Assembly (NCBI GenBank): GCA_001465115.1
Contig: CP013614.1
Span: 1,984,001-2,048,000 of the forward strand
Length of the DNA: 64,000 nt
DNA from: Enterococcus silesiacus
GTDB taxonomy: Bacteria; Bacillota; Bacilli; Lactobacillales; Enterococcaceae
Direction of reading: 5' to 3'
This document shows, in pieces, positions 18,341 to 28,362 of this stretch (its first letter is position 1; each line of letters starts with the position of its first letter). The notes beneath the pieces were generated by a model. It was not told the DNA's origin and searched no databases. It saw only the letters and a list, made by a program, of their open reading frames with translations. Made by a program: the position numbers and the translations under genes.

Positions 18341-18673
18341 ATGAATCATACATTTATCGTTTTATTGGAATTTTACCCAAAATGGTTGCAACTTTCTCGG
18401 GAGAATCGAAATGAGAAAGCACAGAGTCTACTCGCTATTATCAATAAATATCCTAATATATCTGTCCGCTTTTTTGATGCAGAAGCTTTTCCTGGCGCAA
18501 ATTATACTGATTTTGCAATTTATGAAACAACGGATATAGCGGGTTATCATTTTATGTGGGAAGAAATCCGTGACACGAACTTATATACAGAAGGATACTT
18601 TAAAATAAAAGATGTTATTTTTGGTGTGGAAGATGCGTTTAAAGCCTTTGAAAAACAAAAGGGAATCGCTTGA
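18341..18673 (+). CDS. Darcynin-family small protein
   Basis: This 110-aa cytosolic protein begins MNHTFIVLLEFYPKWLQLSR and contains VRFFDAEAFPGANYTDFAIYET and YFKIKDVIFGVEDAF (shown here to identify the family, segments of about 20 residues or less apart). This pattern matches my recollection of the darcynin family, whose function is unknown. The start at 18341 is preferred because GAAAGG abuts the upstream ATG at 18332 but is well spaced for this one. A MarR-type regulator gene follows 30 bp later and probably controls this small unit. Confidence 0.7.
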   Translation: MNHTFIVLLEFYPKWLQLSRENRNEKAQSLLAIINKYPNISVRFFDAEAFPGANYTDFAIYETTDIAGYHFMWEEIRDTNLYTEGYFKIKDVIFGVEDAFKAFEKQKGIA

Positions 18674-18703
18674 TATTTCTAAAATTGAAAAGAGGTATTT
18701 TTA

Positions 18704-19141
18704 ATGAATAATGATATCGTAATAGGTAAGTGGATCGATCGTATTTACCGCCAACTTTTACAAACCAATAAAAGAAAAATCGAGGAGTTTGACATTAGTC
18801 CTGCTGATTATAATTACTTTCTCACAATTGAAGAATACCCTGGCTGCACACAAAACTTTCTTGCTGAAAAAAGAATGGTTGATAAAGGTTTGGTTGCCAG
18901 AGTTGTCAAAAAATATTGTGAGAGAGGATATATTATAAAGCAGCCAAGCCCTCAAAAGAGAAGTTCTTATAATCTATTTCTTAGTGCCTCTGGTGAAAAA
19001 TTAGTAGAAGATATGCGAAAAGCTATCGCTACTACTGAAAGCTATCTAGAAAAGCAAGACGGGACAGAAAATTTCATTGCATTGATAGAGCATTTAAAAC
19101 AGGTTTCAAGTTATTTAGAAAAAAAGGAAGAACTAGATTAG
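18704..19141 (+). CDS. MarR-family transcriptional regulator
   Basis: This 145-aa protein has the winged-helix layout of MarR proteins. A helical N-terminus is followed by a recognition helix region (CTQNFLAEKRMVDKGLVARV) and a wing containing IIKQPSPQKRSSYN. The C-terminal helices are for dimerisation. MarR proteins usually repress adjacent genes until a small ligand binds. The neighbour is the darcynin-like gene in the same direction. A GAGG site precedes the ATG. Confidence 0.87.
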   Translation: MNNDIVIGKWIDRIYRQLLQTNKRKIEEFDISPADYNYFLTIEEYPGCTQNFLAEKRMVDKGLVARVVKKYCERGYIIKQPSPQKRSSYNLFLSASGEKLVEDMRKAIATTESYLEKQDGTENFIALIEHLKQVSSYLEKKEELD

Positions 19142-19187
19142 TAGCTCATTAGCTAAAGACATATAATCTTCTATAAAATGATCACAA

Positions 19188-19220
19188 GCACGATTTTGAC
19201 AACTCTACTCAAAATCGTGC
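19188..19220. terminator. Hairpin between the MarR gene and the PrsW gene
   Basis: The 12-bp stem GCACGATTTTGA (19188-19199) / TCAAAATCGTGC (19209-19220) lies between convergent genes. There is no strong T-run, so termination efficiency is uncertain. Confidence 0.6.
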
Positions 19221-19261
19221 CTATTAAGTATGTCTTCTTATTGTAAAAATCAATAAATTTC

Positions 19262-20095
19262 TTAATTAAGATGATCTATTGCTAATAATTTATCATTATT
19301 TAAACCTTTCAATTGATCAACAATTTGAATAACTAAGAGGATCGTCAACGTAGTTAAAATTGCCGAAACAATCGAAATACCATTAAATTCATACTCATTT
19401 AAAGGAGAGTTCCACAAGAAATGAAGGACGACTGGCGCAATAAACCAAAGATAACTATCGCGTTTACTAATACTTTTATTCTTAGTCAGCAAACAAATAA
19501 CTCCCAATGAAAGAATTCCAGTATAAGACCAATGAGAGCTTATCGAACCAGATATTCTAATAATCACTTGGGGTACGACCTCTTGAATAGATTCGCTTGC
19601 TGCATTCACCACATAAGAAACATCTTCCATGATCTGAAAACCTAACCCCACACTCACTCCTACACCAAAAACTTCAGGTAAGCTTTTAATTTTTAATAAA
19701 TAAATAACCGCTAGCACACATAAAAATTTAGTTGTTTCTTCAACAAGCGGAGCGGTCAAAGAATCCATCCAGCTCGCAATAGTTGGAGTATGTTCAAACA
19801 GAGCCTTGATCAAATTCTGACCAAACTCGTTGCCGAAAGCTGATAGCCAGCCAGGGATAAAAGCCCCTCCAAAAATTGCAATAATAATAATATAGTTGCT
19901 AATCTTAAAATTATTAGAATATTTGTTTAGCAATAGTCCACCTGGGACGATATACAAACATAATAGTAATAACGTTAAAAATAATACCAAATAATCTGAA
20001 TTGTTCAAATTTGTTAACCCAATGCTGTCTAATTCATAGCTCACTCCGATAGCAGACAACAAAATAAATAAAAATAAACTAATTTTTCTTAACAT
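19262..20095 (-). CDS. PrsW-family intramembrane metalloprotease
   Basis: This 277-aa polytopic membrane protein has about eight hydrophobic segments. The family motifs are present: PLVEETTKFL (EExxK type), GFQIMEDVSYV, and HFLWNSP toward the C-terminus. In Bacillus PrsW starts the degradation of an anti-sigma factor. No sigma/anti-sigma pair is seen nearby, so the substrate is unknown. The gene lies between ybaB and the MarR unit, interrupting the usual dnaX-ybaB-recR order. Confidence 0.85.
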   Translation of the reverse strand: MLRKISLFLFILLSAIGVSYELDSIGLTNLNNSDYLVLFLTLLLLCLYIVPGGLLLNKYSNNFKISNYIIIIAIFGGAFIPGWLSAFGNEFGQNLIKALFEHTPTIASWMDSLTAPLVEETTKFLCVLAVIYLLKIKSLPEVFGVGVSVGLGFQIMEDVSYVVNAASESIQEVVPQVIIRISGSISSHWSYTGILSLGVICLLTKNKSISKRDSYLWFIAPVVLHFLWNSPLNEYEFNGISIVSAILTTLTILLVIQIVDQLKGLNNDKLLAIDHLN

Positions 20096-20177
20096 CCTAT
20101 TCCTCCTAAATACTTGATGACTTTCTATATTGAGTATATAACAATTTTTATCTAAATATTAATTATAAAAAAATACT

Positions 20178-20218
20178 AAAAAAGACGACCCAAAATTCAT
20201 TTTGAGGTCATCTTTTTT
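20178..20218. terminator. Terminator after ybaB
   Basis: AAAAAAGA.GACC pairs with AGGTC.TCTTTTTT, around an inner CAAAAT/ATTTTG stem. The A/T-rich arms give a T-run in both directions. It ends the dnaX-ybaB transcript on the minus strand. Confidence 0.85.
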
Positions 20219-20235
20219 GAATAGTATCTTTTAAA

Positions 20236-20550
20236 CTAAAATCCTGGCATCCCTTTAGCATATTTACCCATTGTGGCTTCGGTTTCTTTTTCCACTTTAG
20301 TCAATGCATCATTTACCGCCATAATTACAAGATCTTGTAGCATTTCGACATCTTCTGGATCAACTACCTCTTCTTTAATTGCGATATCTTTCATTTTTCG
20401 ATCGCCAGTAAACGTTGCTGTCACCAATTGATTAGTTGCGGCTCCCACAAATTCACGCTCGTTCAATTCGGCTTGCGCTTTTTCCATATCTTTTTGCATT
20501 TTTTGAACTTGTTTCATCATTCCTTGCATATTTCCCATGCCACGCATCAT
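20236..20550 (-). CDS. ybaB: YbaB/EbfC nucleoid-associated protein
   Basis: This 104-aa DNA-binding protein forms a dimer with a tweezer-like fold. It is rich in Met, Gln and Lys at the N-terminus ([19 protein letters not shown]). The family signature [20 protein letters not shown] is followed by a conserved C-terminal helix. It lies 15 bp downstream of dnaX, the usual arrangement. Confidence 0.94.
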   Translation of the reverse strand: MMRGMGNMQGMMKQVQKMQKDMEKAQAELNEREFVGAATNQLVTATFTGDRKMKDIAIKEEVVDPEDVEMLQDLVIMAVNDALTKVEKETEATMGKYAKGMPGF

Positions 20551-20565
20551 AACTATCTTCTCCTC

Positions 20566-22320
20566 TTAATCTTGAATTATTTCAACTAGCTCCTCGCCAA
20601 ATAGTGCGATCGCTTCGTCTACTACTTGAGTATTGACTTCTTCTGTTGGAACTTCATCTGCTAACAAATGGTTCTCATCATTACTAACTAGACGATCTTC
20701 ATTTGACTGATCATCTGATGTTTCTTTATTTTGGCTGATAAAAGACTGGCGTAGTTTCGGCCAGCTTTCTTTTGTGATACAAACCATATCAGGTGCATAA
20801 TTGTTCACCAAACGGCTTAAATTATTATGAATTGCTAACTGCATTTCCTCATCTTCCATGGCTCGACCGCAGACAATTTCATATTCAAACGCAATTACTA
20901 AGCCTTTAGGGCTTGCTGCAACTGGCTCGCTCGCTTTCAACATCGCCCTTTGTGTTACTGACATCATTTGTAATAAATCATCCCAGACATTTTTTACGTT
21001 TAGTAAATGGTCTTTGGTTGCCTCATTCAACACTTTATAAACCAGTTCTGTTGGAATTCGCAGCGCGTTTTTGCTGCTTGTTGCTCGTGTTGTTTTAACT
21101 GGTTCAGCTTCTTTGGCTGAAACACCATTTTTCTTCAGCTCTGTTAGTTCTTTTTGTAATTGTTCGATTTGCTGCTGTAATGTAGCCATCTCTGTTGTTG
21201 CTACAGGTTGTGTCTCAGTCGAAATTTCGACTGGTTTTTTAACTGATTTTGCTAGTTTAACCGTTGCTACCTCAAGATAAATATTCGCATTATTGGTAAA
21301 ACGGATATCATTTTGCGTATCACTTAGAATTTGGATCATTTGATAAATTTTTTCTGCGGCAGTCTGTCCTGCTAACGCTTTAAAGTTCTCAGTTAAATTC
21401 CCAACTTTTTCAGCTAATAAATTTGGTGCTTGTTGAAACATCAATAAATCACGACAATATAATAATAGATCTTCTAAAAACCTTCTTGCTTCTTTCCCTG
21501 AGCTAAGGATATTCTCCAATATTTCTAAGGCTTGTTCAACATCGCCTGTTACACAACTGGAAATATATTGATCCATCATTTCATAGGTCAAGCTACCGGT
21601 TACTTGCATTGCATCAGTCAAGGTAACTTTTTCATCACTGAAGGAAATCGTCTGATCTAGAATACTCAAGGCATCCCGCATTCCACCTTCTGCTGCTCGA
21701 CCGATCACATATAATGCCTGTTCTTCAAACTCAACATTAATTTGCTTTAAAATATAACCTAAATGATCAACAATATCTTGTGTGTTGATGCGTTTAAAAT
21801 CAAACCGTTGCGTTCTTGAAATAATCGTCAATGGAATCTTATGCGGTTCAGTCGTCGCTAAGATAAAAATAACATTTTGCGGTGGTTCTTCTAACGTTTT
21901 TAATAACGCATTAAAGGCTCCCGTGGACAACATATGTACTTCATCGATGATATAGACTTTATATTCAGCTTGTGTGGGTGCATATTTGGCTTTATCGCGA
22001 ATATCACGAATTTCTTCAACACCATTATTACTGGCTGCATCGATCTCAATGACATCGTTCAAACGTCCTTCAGTGATTGCAATACACGTCTCACATTCAT
22101 TACATGGTTCCCCATCTACACTATGTTTACAGTTGATTGCTTTAGCAAAAATTTTCGCCGCACTTGTTTTCCCTGTTCCTCTTGGACCGGTAAACAGATA
22201 GGCATGCGAGGTTTTCTTTTGTATGATCGCATTTTTTAATGTCTGCGTAATTGCTTTTTGTCCAACAACGTCATCGAAACGCTGTGAACGCCAGACACGA
22301 TACAAAGCTTGATAAGCCAT
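20566..22320 (-). CDS. dnaX: DNA polymerase III subunits gamma and tau
   Basis: DnaX is the ATPase of the clamp loader and links polymerase to helicase. The 584-aa protein has Walker A GPRGTGKTSAAK near 45, a four-Cys zinc module (CKHSVDGEPCNECETC), the DEVH box (YIIDEVHML), and the SRC-like finger SRTQRFDFK. The C-terminal tau region is Gln/Glu/Lys rich with a coiled coil near 370-400. It is slightly shorter than the E. coli protein but normal for this group. Co-transcribed with ybaB. Confidence 0.97.
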   Translation of the reverse strand: MAYQALYRVWRSQRFDDVVGQKAITQTLKNAIIQKKTSHAYLFTGPRGTGKTSAAKIFAKAINCKHSVDGEPCNECETCIAITEGRLNDVIEIDAASNNGVEEIRDIRDKAKYAPTQAEYKVYIIDEVHMLSTGAFNALLKTLEEPPQNVIFILATTEPHKIPLTIISRTQRFDFKRINTQDIVDHLGYILKQINVEFEEQALYVIGRAAEGGMRDALSILDQTISFSDEKVTLTDAMQVTGSLTYEMMDQYISSCVTGDVEQALEILENILSSGKEARRFLEDLLLYCRDLLMFQQAPNLLAEKVGNLTENFKALAGQTAAEKIYQMIQILSDTQNDIRFTNNANIYLEVATVKLAKSVKKPVEISTETQPVATTEMATLQQQIEQLQKELTELKKNGVSAKEAEPVKTTRATSSKNALRIPTELVYKVLNEATKDHLLNVKNVWDDLLQMMSVTQRAMLKASEPVAASPKGLVIAFEYEIVCGRAMEDEEMQLAIHNNLSRLVNNYAPDMVCITKESWPKLRQSFISQNKETSDDQSNEDRLVSNDENHLLADEVPTEEVNTQVVDEAIALFGEELVEIIQD

Positions 22321-22413
22321 AATTTACCCCTCCCTCGAAATTTCACTATCTTCTATTATACGTGATTTTTATGAATAAGGCATTAAAAAAGCGAAGGCAT
22401 CAAAAAATATTTT

Positions 22414-22462
22414 AAAAAGAGCCTGAGGCATAACTTTTCAAGTTATGCCTCAGGCTCTTTTT
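22414..22462. terminator. Very strong bidirectional terminator
   Basis: A 23-bp perfect stem (22414-22436 / 22440-22462) with a 3-base loop contains GAGCCTGAGGCATAACTT. Both arms end in five A or T. It ends the transcript of the small membrane protein gene on the minus strand and insulates dnaX. Confidence 0.92.
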
Positions 22463-22477
22463 ATCCGAATAAACGGT

Positions 22478-22582
22478 GGGAGCAGAAGCAATCCCTTCGG
22501 AAATAAGCTGAAATTCACAAAAATTTGAAGAGCAATTTTCGTGAATTCCTTCTTATTTCTCGGGATTAGACGCTTCTGTCCC
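22478..22582. repeat. Hairpin repeat family 2, full copy
   Basis: This 105-bp near-palindrome has four nested pairings: GGGA.CAGAAGC with GCTTCTGTCCC, TCCC with GGGA, GAAATAAG with CTTATTTC, and AATTCAC with GTGAATT. The loop is AAAAATTTGAAGAGCAATTTT. The core is shared with 36694-36799 (opposite orientation) and partly with 4576-4620, while the outer arms differ. It fills most of the 22321-22662 gap together with the terminator. Confidence 0.75.
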
Positions 22583-22662
22583 AACCTCTAAATTAGGCTA
22601 AACGATGGAAACAAACAGCCATTTTTTAGTTTGGTACTGCACTCCAAGCGTTTTTTTATTTA

Positions 22663-22941
22663 TTAAATATGTGTATCTGTTTCATCTTTATTGGCTAATC
22701 CATCATTTGCGCGGAACATTTGATTGTAGCGTTCCTCATCTTCTTGATTATCTCTAATCACTTTTGAAAGTGTAAATGAGGTAGAAATCAATCCAACTGA
22801 TCCCATCAAATAGTAGCCTTTAACCATCAATGGTTCTTTTAGTGTGTATAAGCCAATCAACATCAATGCCACAAAAAAGGCAAATGATCCCCAACTTAGA
22901 AAGACAAATGCAGGTGTGTTTCTGTAAGCTTTCTTTTTCAT
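22663..22941 (-). CDS. YiaA/YiaB-family two-helix membrane protein
   Basis: This 92-aa protein has two transmembrane helices (about 12-32 and 42-60) joined by a short loop with KGYYLMGSVG, followed by KVIRDN. This is the YiaAB two-helix signature. The tail is charged and cytosolic (EDEERYNQMF). The family function is unknown. It is probably monocistronic with the strong terminator downstream. Confidence 0.75.
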   Translation of the reverse strand: MKKKAYRNTPAFVFLSWGSFAFFVALMLIGLYTLKEPLMVKGYYLMGSVGLISTSFTLSKVIRDNQEDEERYNQMFRANDGLANKDETDTHI

Positions 22942-23061
22942 AATTCTCTCCTTTAAAAATAATAATACTGTTTTAGTATAGCATTATTATTTATTAAATG
23001 ACAATCCTTATTTTAATTTTAAAAAAAGTAGTTGGCTTGTCACACCAATTAACATAACAGA

Positions 23062-24555
23062 TCAAGTATTTAAATACGCAATATCTTTAGGTAAAACTAA
23101 TCTTCTTTTATCAATGTATTTTCGTAAATCGGTTAAATTTTTAAATGATGGGATATCTTCAACGATCATGTTGATATTTTCATCTACAGTTTCAACCGCA
23201 TAATTTGATACATAAAGATCGTATTCTTGATTAAAAGATTTCATTGACTGATTATAAAAATGATTTTCCTGTACGGAAAGGTTGACTTTGTTTCGGAAAT
23301 TTTCTTTTAAAATGGAGCTAAGGAGCTGTGCATGCTCCTTCCCTAAATCACTTAAAACTAAAACAGATAATTGATGCCTCATCTCATCTGTGAGTTTGCT
23401 AAGGTCTTGCCAGCGAATGGCCATTTCATGAAGAATGCCATCTAGATACATTGTTTTCCACGGAAACTTCATTTTAGCCTCCAGCACACCTAAGGCTTTG
23501 TTTACAACCGCTGTGAAAACTATAAAGTTTTGTTTGATTGCTCGGCTAGAGTATAAGTAGCGATCATAAACCATAAACTTTTTATAAGGAAACATCTTGT
23601 GTTTGGCATAGATATACTCAATCAAGCGCACAATACTTACACTACTTTGTTCTGAAATAGAGATTGAGAGAGCTTTTTTGATCGTCAACACCAAGTTTTC
23701 GGCTTGATGAATAACATTCACTTTCTCCTGTTCATTATCCCAACCAAAGTCCCACCAAAAAATAGAATAACAAAAATCTTCATACCAATTATCAGGAAGG
23801 ACTACATTTAAGGGTTCTGCGATCTCTTCTACATCTGCTTGGTATTTTCTAACATCGATGGTTGTTTTAACGAAGCTATTGATTGGATCTTTTCGATTCT
23901 GAATCAAAAAACCTTGACGTTCCCTAATAATTGTTACAGCGATTGAATACGCCAAATGAACAATCTGACTATCGTTTAGTTCTAATTCAAATTTTCTATT
24001 GATCTTGTCTGATAATCGAAAAATTTTGTCTCGATCTAAATGAAACGGCCACTCACGAATACCATAGACTTCAATGAAATAACAAGTAAAAAAATAGCGA
24101 ATCTGCCGTTCGTCTTTTCCATGAACAAAATAAGGTGAACGACTCATTTGGATATTACGATCCTTTAGAGCTGAACTGATTAGGTTTGATAAACGATACA
24201 AACTAGAATTACTCAAAAATAATTTTTGTTCCCAAAATTGCGCAGGTCGCCTTGGTTCAAAAAAAATCGACTCTAATAAAGAAAAGGCATTTGACTCTTG
24301 AATGATTTCTATATAAATTTCATGAATTGAACGATGCGGCGAGGCAATCAGTCGAATACCATGTTTTCTAGAGGTCTCTATCGTCAAATAATCGGACCAA
24401 CGATCTTCTATGTACTGACAATCCAACATGATCGTTTTTTTCGAGCAGTCAATGCTCTCAGCTAAATAATCCGAGGTAATCCAGCTATTAGGTCCATTCA
24501 ATAAATTCAACAACAACACTCTTCGATGCATAGACGGCGACAACAATCTCTCCAT
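23062..24555 (-). CDS. Mga-like transcriptional regulator (HTH/PRD)
   Basis: The 497-aa protein resembles Mga/AtxA-type regulators. It has an N-terminal Mga winged HTH (TSDYLAESIDCSKKTIMLD near 28), a second HTH region, a long PRD-like helical middle, and an EIIB-like C-terminus. Such regulators often respond to phosphotransferase-system phosphorylation and activate surface-protein genes. It is divergent from the DUF5011/sortase-fold gene, its most likely target. AGGAGAG lies just before the ATG. Confidence 0.83.
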   Translation of the reverse strand: MERLLSPSMHRRVLLLNLLNGPNSWITSDYLAESIDCSKKTIMLDCQYIEDRWSDYLTIETSRKHGIRLIASPHRSIHEIYIEIIQESNAFSLLESIFFEPRRPAQFWEQKLFLSNSSLYRLSNLISSALKDRNIQMSRSPYFVHGKDERQIRYFFTCYFIEVYGIREWPFHLDRDKIFRLSDKINRKFELELNDSQIVHLAYSIAVTIIRERQGFLIQNRKDPINSFVKTTIDVRKYQADVEEIAEPLNVVLPDNWYEDFCYSIFWWDFGWDNEQEKVNVIHQAENLVLTIKKALSISISEQSSVSIVRLIEYIYAKHKMFPYKKFMVYDRYLYSSRAIKQNFIVFTAVVNKALGVLEAKMKFPWKTMYLDGILHEMAIRWQDLSKLTDEMRHQLSVLVLSDLGKEHAQLLSSILKENFRNKVNLSVQENHFYNQSMKSFNQEYDLYVSNYAVETVDENINMIVEDIPSFKNLTDLRKYIDKRRLVLPKDIAYLNT

Positions 24556-24748
24556 TTTCTCTCCTCATTTCTCATTTATACAGGTTTATCTTCAAAATTT
24601 TCCACTAGTTAAGATTTTTTTGAAGAAATCCCTATTTAACAACAATTATAGCATCTTCTTACCCTTTTTTGAATTAATCTAAAGCGCACCTCAATTGGTT
24701 TATTTAAAAACAGCTCTTATTATAAAAATATAAAAACGCGGATTTAAA

Positions 24749-24762
24749 ATTTATCGATAAAT
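24749..24762. promoter_or_regulatory. 14-bp palindrome before the sortase-fold gene
   Basis: ATTTATCGATAAAT is a perfect palindrome 21 bp before the start codon, in the divergent region next to an Mga-like regulator gene. It could be an operator, but no family consensus is matched. Confidence 0.35.
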
Positions 24763-24782
24763 GGAAAATCTCACCACATTTT

Positions 24783-25817
24783 TTGGAGGGATTCTACATG
24801 AAAAAAAACACAATTAAACACACGATCATCATTGGTTTCATCAGTATTTTAAGTATTACACTGTTGATTGGCGGATTTATTTTTACTGATGCGGCTAGCC
24901 GATTGAATCACTTGAATAGTGAACCACGAAAAGCCAAAGTCACATTAATAAAAAATGTTCCCACAGGCAAAGAACTGAGTCAGCTTACGACTAACTCTAA
25001 GAAAAAACAAAATAAAGAAAAAGTAGTTGCCGTCAATACTTCTAAAGATACCACTGCGCCAACTATTACAGCCCCTGAAGAAACTGTTGAGCAAAATGAA
25101 CAAGTCGATATTTTTGAAGGTGTCACTGCTAGTGATAGCAAGGACGGAGACGTTACGGAAAAAGTTGCTTCTACTGAAACTTTGGATACTTCAGTCATTG
25201 GAACACAGACTATCCATTTCTCTGCTACTGATGCCAGCGGTAATACCGGGGTTGCCGAAAGAACATTTCGGATTGTGCCAAAAAGTGAACCAGAAGCTGA
25301 TCTACAATCAGTACAACCTGCTGTAGCACAAGCTGAACCACCTGTTGAACCAGCTCAAGCTGAACCGCTGAGTGCTCCTGAACCTCCAGCAGATCCTACC
25401 TTTGGAGCTATGACCATTACAATGAACGGGCAAACAATCCCTTATCAAAATGGCGGACAAGGTAGCGGACAAAGCGTGATTGATTCAAATCCCGGAGGTG
25501 TTGCTTCTACTTGGGGAGGAGCTGCAGTTCAATCAGGAGATGACGGACAAAATACTCATTTTATCGGTCATAATCCTGGTGCCTTTTCAACTGTCTTCTC
25601 ACTAGGTGCAGGCAGTCAAATCGTCGTTACCGATGCAAATGGAACTCCTACTACTTACACTGTGCGGACACTGCTTCAACTAGACGACTACGGAACAGAG
25701 GTTGGTAGTGGTACCAATTACTGGGATTTGACGGTTGACACTGGCGGAGGTGAACGAATCACACTACAAAGCTGTGTTAATGATGATATCAATCTATTTG
25801 TGATTGCTTATAAGTAG
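24783..25817 (+). CDS. Membrane-anchored DUF5011 protein with C-terminal sortase fold
   Basis: Residues 1-35 hold a signal anchor. A DUF5011 Ig-like domain covers about 75-165, followed by a Pro/Glu/Ala linker (about 166-205). A sortase-like beta-barrel runs from MTITMNGQTIPYQ to the end (344 aa). The candidate catalytic His263 is in FIGHNPG and Cys331 is in TLQSC, both matching sortase motifs. The position of the usual Arg is occupied by Asn337 (DINLFVIAYK). It may be an atypical sortase or a sortase-like binding domain. The frame start at 24783 (GTG/ATG context) is uncertain; the ATG at 24798 after TTGGAGGG is the likely true start. Confidence 0.75.
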   Translation: MEGFYMKKNTIKHTIIIGFISILSITLLIGGFIFTDAASRLNHLNSEPRKAKVTLIKNVPTGKELSQLTTNSKKKQNKEKVVAVNTSKDTTAPTITAPEETVEQNEQVDIFEGVTASDSKDGDVTEKVASTETLDTSVIGTQTIHFSATDASGNTGVAERTFRIVPKSEPEADLQSVQPAVAQAEPPVEPAQAEPLSAPEPPADPTFGAMTITMNGQTIPYQNGGQGSGQSVIDSNPGGVASTWGGAAVQSGDDGQNTHFIGHNPGAFSTVFSLGAGSQIVVTDANGTPTTYTVRTLLQLDDYGTEVGSGTNYWDLTVDTGGGERITLQSCVNDDINLFVIAYK

Positions 25818-25833
25818 TCAAATAAACAATAAA

Positions 25834-26853
<1,020 letters not shown>

Positions 26854-26861
26854 TTACAAAC

Positions 26862-28343
26862 TTACAACCTATCGATAAAGCGTTTAAACGCTGCTTGACC
26901 TTCTGGTGTTCGCTTGTAAACACCAGCATCCGCTAAGACCTGGGCAAAAATTTGGCCGACTTCTTTTTGGATGATTTCTTCTACATTTTCTTCGTTAAAT
27001 GAATAAGTATTTTTCATTTGATCGGCCCATGGCTTGTGATAATCCGCTAATTGATTTTCTTTCGCTAAAACATAATTTGCGACTTCTTTTAATTCTTCAT
27101 TCAAACGAGGCGGTAACACAGCTAATCCCATTACTTCGATCAAACCAATATTTTCTTTTTTAATATGTTGAACCTCTTGGTGGGGATGGAAAATGCCATT
27201 TGGAAACGCTGATGAAACATTATTATCCCGTAAAACTAGGTCTAGCTCAAATAACGATCCCTTCCGACGCGCAATCGGAGTAATGGTGTGATGAGGTGTC
27301 CCATCAGCTGAAAATGCTCGAACGGAGACCAACTCATCAGAATAGTTCTGCCACTTAGCCAATATCAAGGCAGCTGCTTCAATTAAATCTTCTGAGTTAG
27401 GGCTTTGTAGCCGAATCACAGACATCGGCCATTTGACGATTCCAGCGTTCATCAAGGGATACTCATTTAATTCAAAATACTGTTCGATCTCTGCCTTCTC
27501 CATCGGAAAAACATGTCGTCCTGCTTGATAATGATCATGACTTAAGATCGAACCGCCAACAATCGGCAAGTCCGCATTAGAACCCACGAAATAGTGCGGC
27601 AATACTTCTGTGATTCGGACTAAACGACGAAATGTTTCTTTTGAAATCACCATTGGGCGATGTTCTTCTGATAAAATGATTGAATGCTCATGATAATAGG
27701 CATAAGGGGAGTATTGAAACCCCCAGCTTTCCCCATCTAAATTCATCCGAATGATTCGATGATTCGTTCTAGCTGGATAATTTGTCCGTCCCTTGTAACC
27801 TTCATTTTCCATACATAAAACACATTTTGGATAATCTACTTGAGTCACTTGACGTTGGGCTGCGATTTCTTTTGGATCTTTTTCTGGTCTTGATAAATTG
27901 ATCGTGATCTCTAACTGACCATACTCAGTTTCTGCCGGAAAAACAATATTTTTTGCAATTGCACGTGTCTTGATGTAATCATTTTCTTGACTTAATTTAT
28001 AGAAGTAATCGGTCGCGTCTGCTGGATCTTTTTCATAATATTGAGCAAAAAGAGCATTGACGACTGAAGGTGGTGGCGTAAGAAAATCCATCAATTGTGC
28101 TTCAAAAATTTCTAAATCAGCTGACGTTTCTTTCACTATGTCATTTTTTTTAGCTTGAGCAACTAATTCATCCATTAACTCCAAGGAAGACTTTTTCACT
28201 ACTGTGGGAGAAATAGCATCTAATGACTCTTCACCAATTGCTGCAAGTACACGATTTTGCAAATAAAGACGATCCAACTCCATCCAGCCACCTGCTTGAA
28301 TGGCCAACGTTACAAAATCGGTAATAGTTTGACTAATTGACAC
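26862..28343 (-). CDS. galT: UDP-glucose--hexose-1-phosphate uridylyltransferase (class II GalT)
   Basis: GalT exchanges galactose-1-phosphate for glucose-1-phosphate on UDP. The 493-aa length and motifs (GGSILSHDHYQAGRH, CVLCMENEGYKGR, YAYYHEHSIILSEEHRPM) identify the class II form found in Firmicutes, not the shorter HPH enzyme of E. coli. GTG 28343 is the start, with GGAGG 7 nt upstream. It lies 26 bp upstream of galR and is separated from galE by a 468-bp repeat array. Confidence 0.95.
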   Translation of the reverse strand: MSISQTITDFVTLAIQAGGWMELDRLYLQNRVLAAIGEESLDAISPTVVKKSSLELMDELVAQAKKNDIVKETSADLEIFEAQLMDFLTPPPSVVNALFAQYYEKDPADATDYFYKLSQENDYIKTRAIAKNIVFPAETEYGQLEITINLSRPEKDPKEIAAQRQVTQVDYPKCVLCMENEGYKGRTNYPARTNHRIIRMNLDGESWGFQYSPYAYYHEHSIILSEEHRPMVISKETFRRLVRITEVLPHYFVGSNADLPIVGGSILSHDHYQAGRHVFPMEKAEIEQYFELNEYPLMNAGIVKWPMSVIRLQSPNSEDLIEAAALILAKWQNYSDELVSVRAFSADGTPHHTITPIARRKGSLFELDLVLRDNNVSSAFPNGIFHPHQEVQHIKKENIGLIEVMGLAVLPPRLNEELKEVANYVLAKENQLADYHKPWADQMKNTYSFNEENVEEIIQKEVGQIFAQVLADAGVYKRTPEGQAAFKRFIDRL

Positions 28344-28362
28344 AACGTTTCCTCCTAATTTT

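Noticed and set aside
22321..22662. Possible signal recognition particle RNA upstream of dnaX, by analogy with Bacillus
   Set aside because: The gap holds a perfect terminator hairpin and a family 2 repeat; none of the conserved SRP RNA tetraloop or internal-loop sequence is seen.
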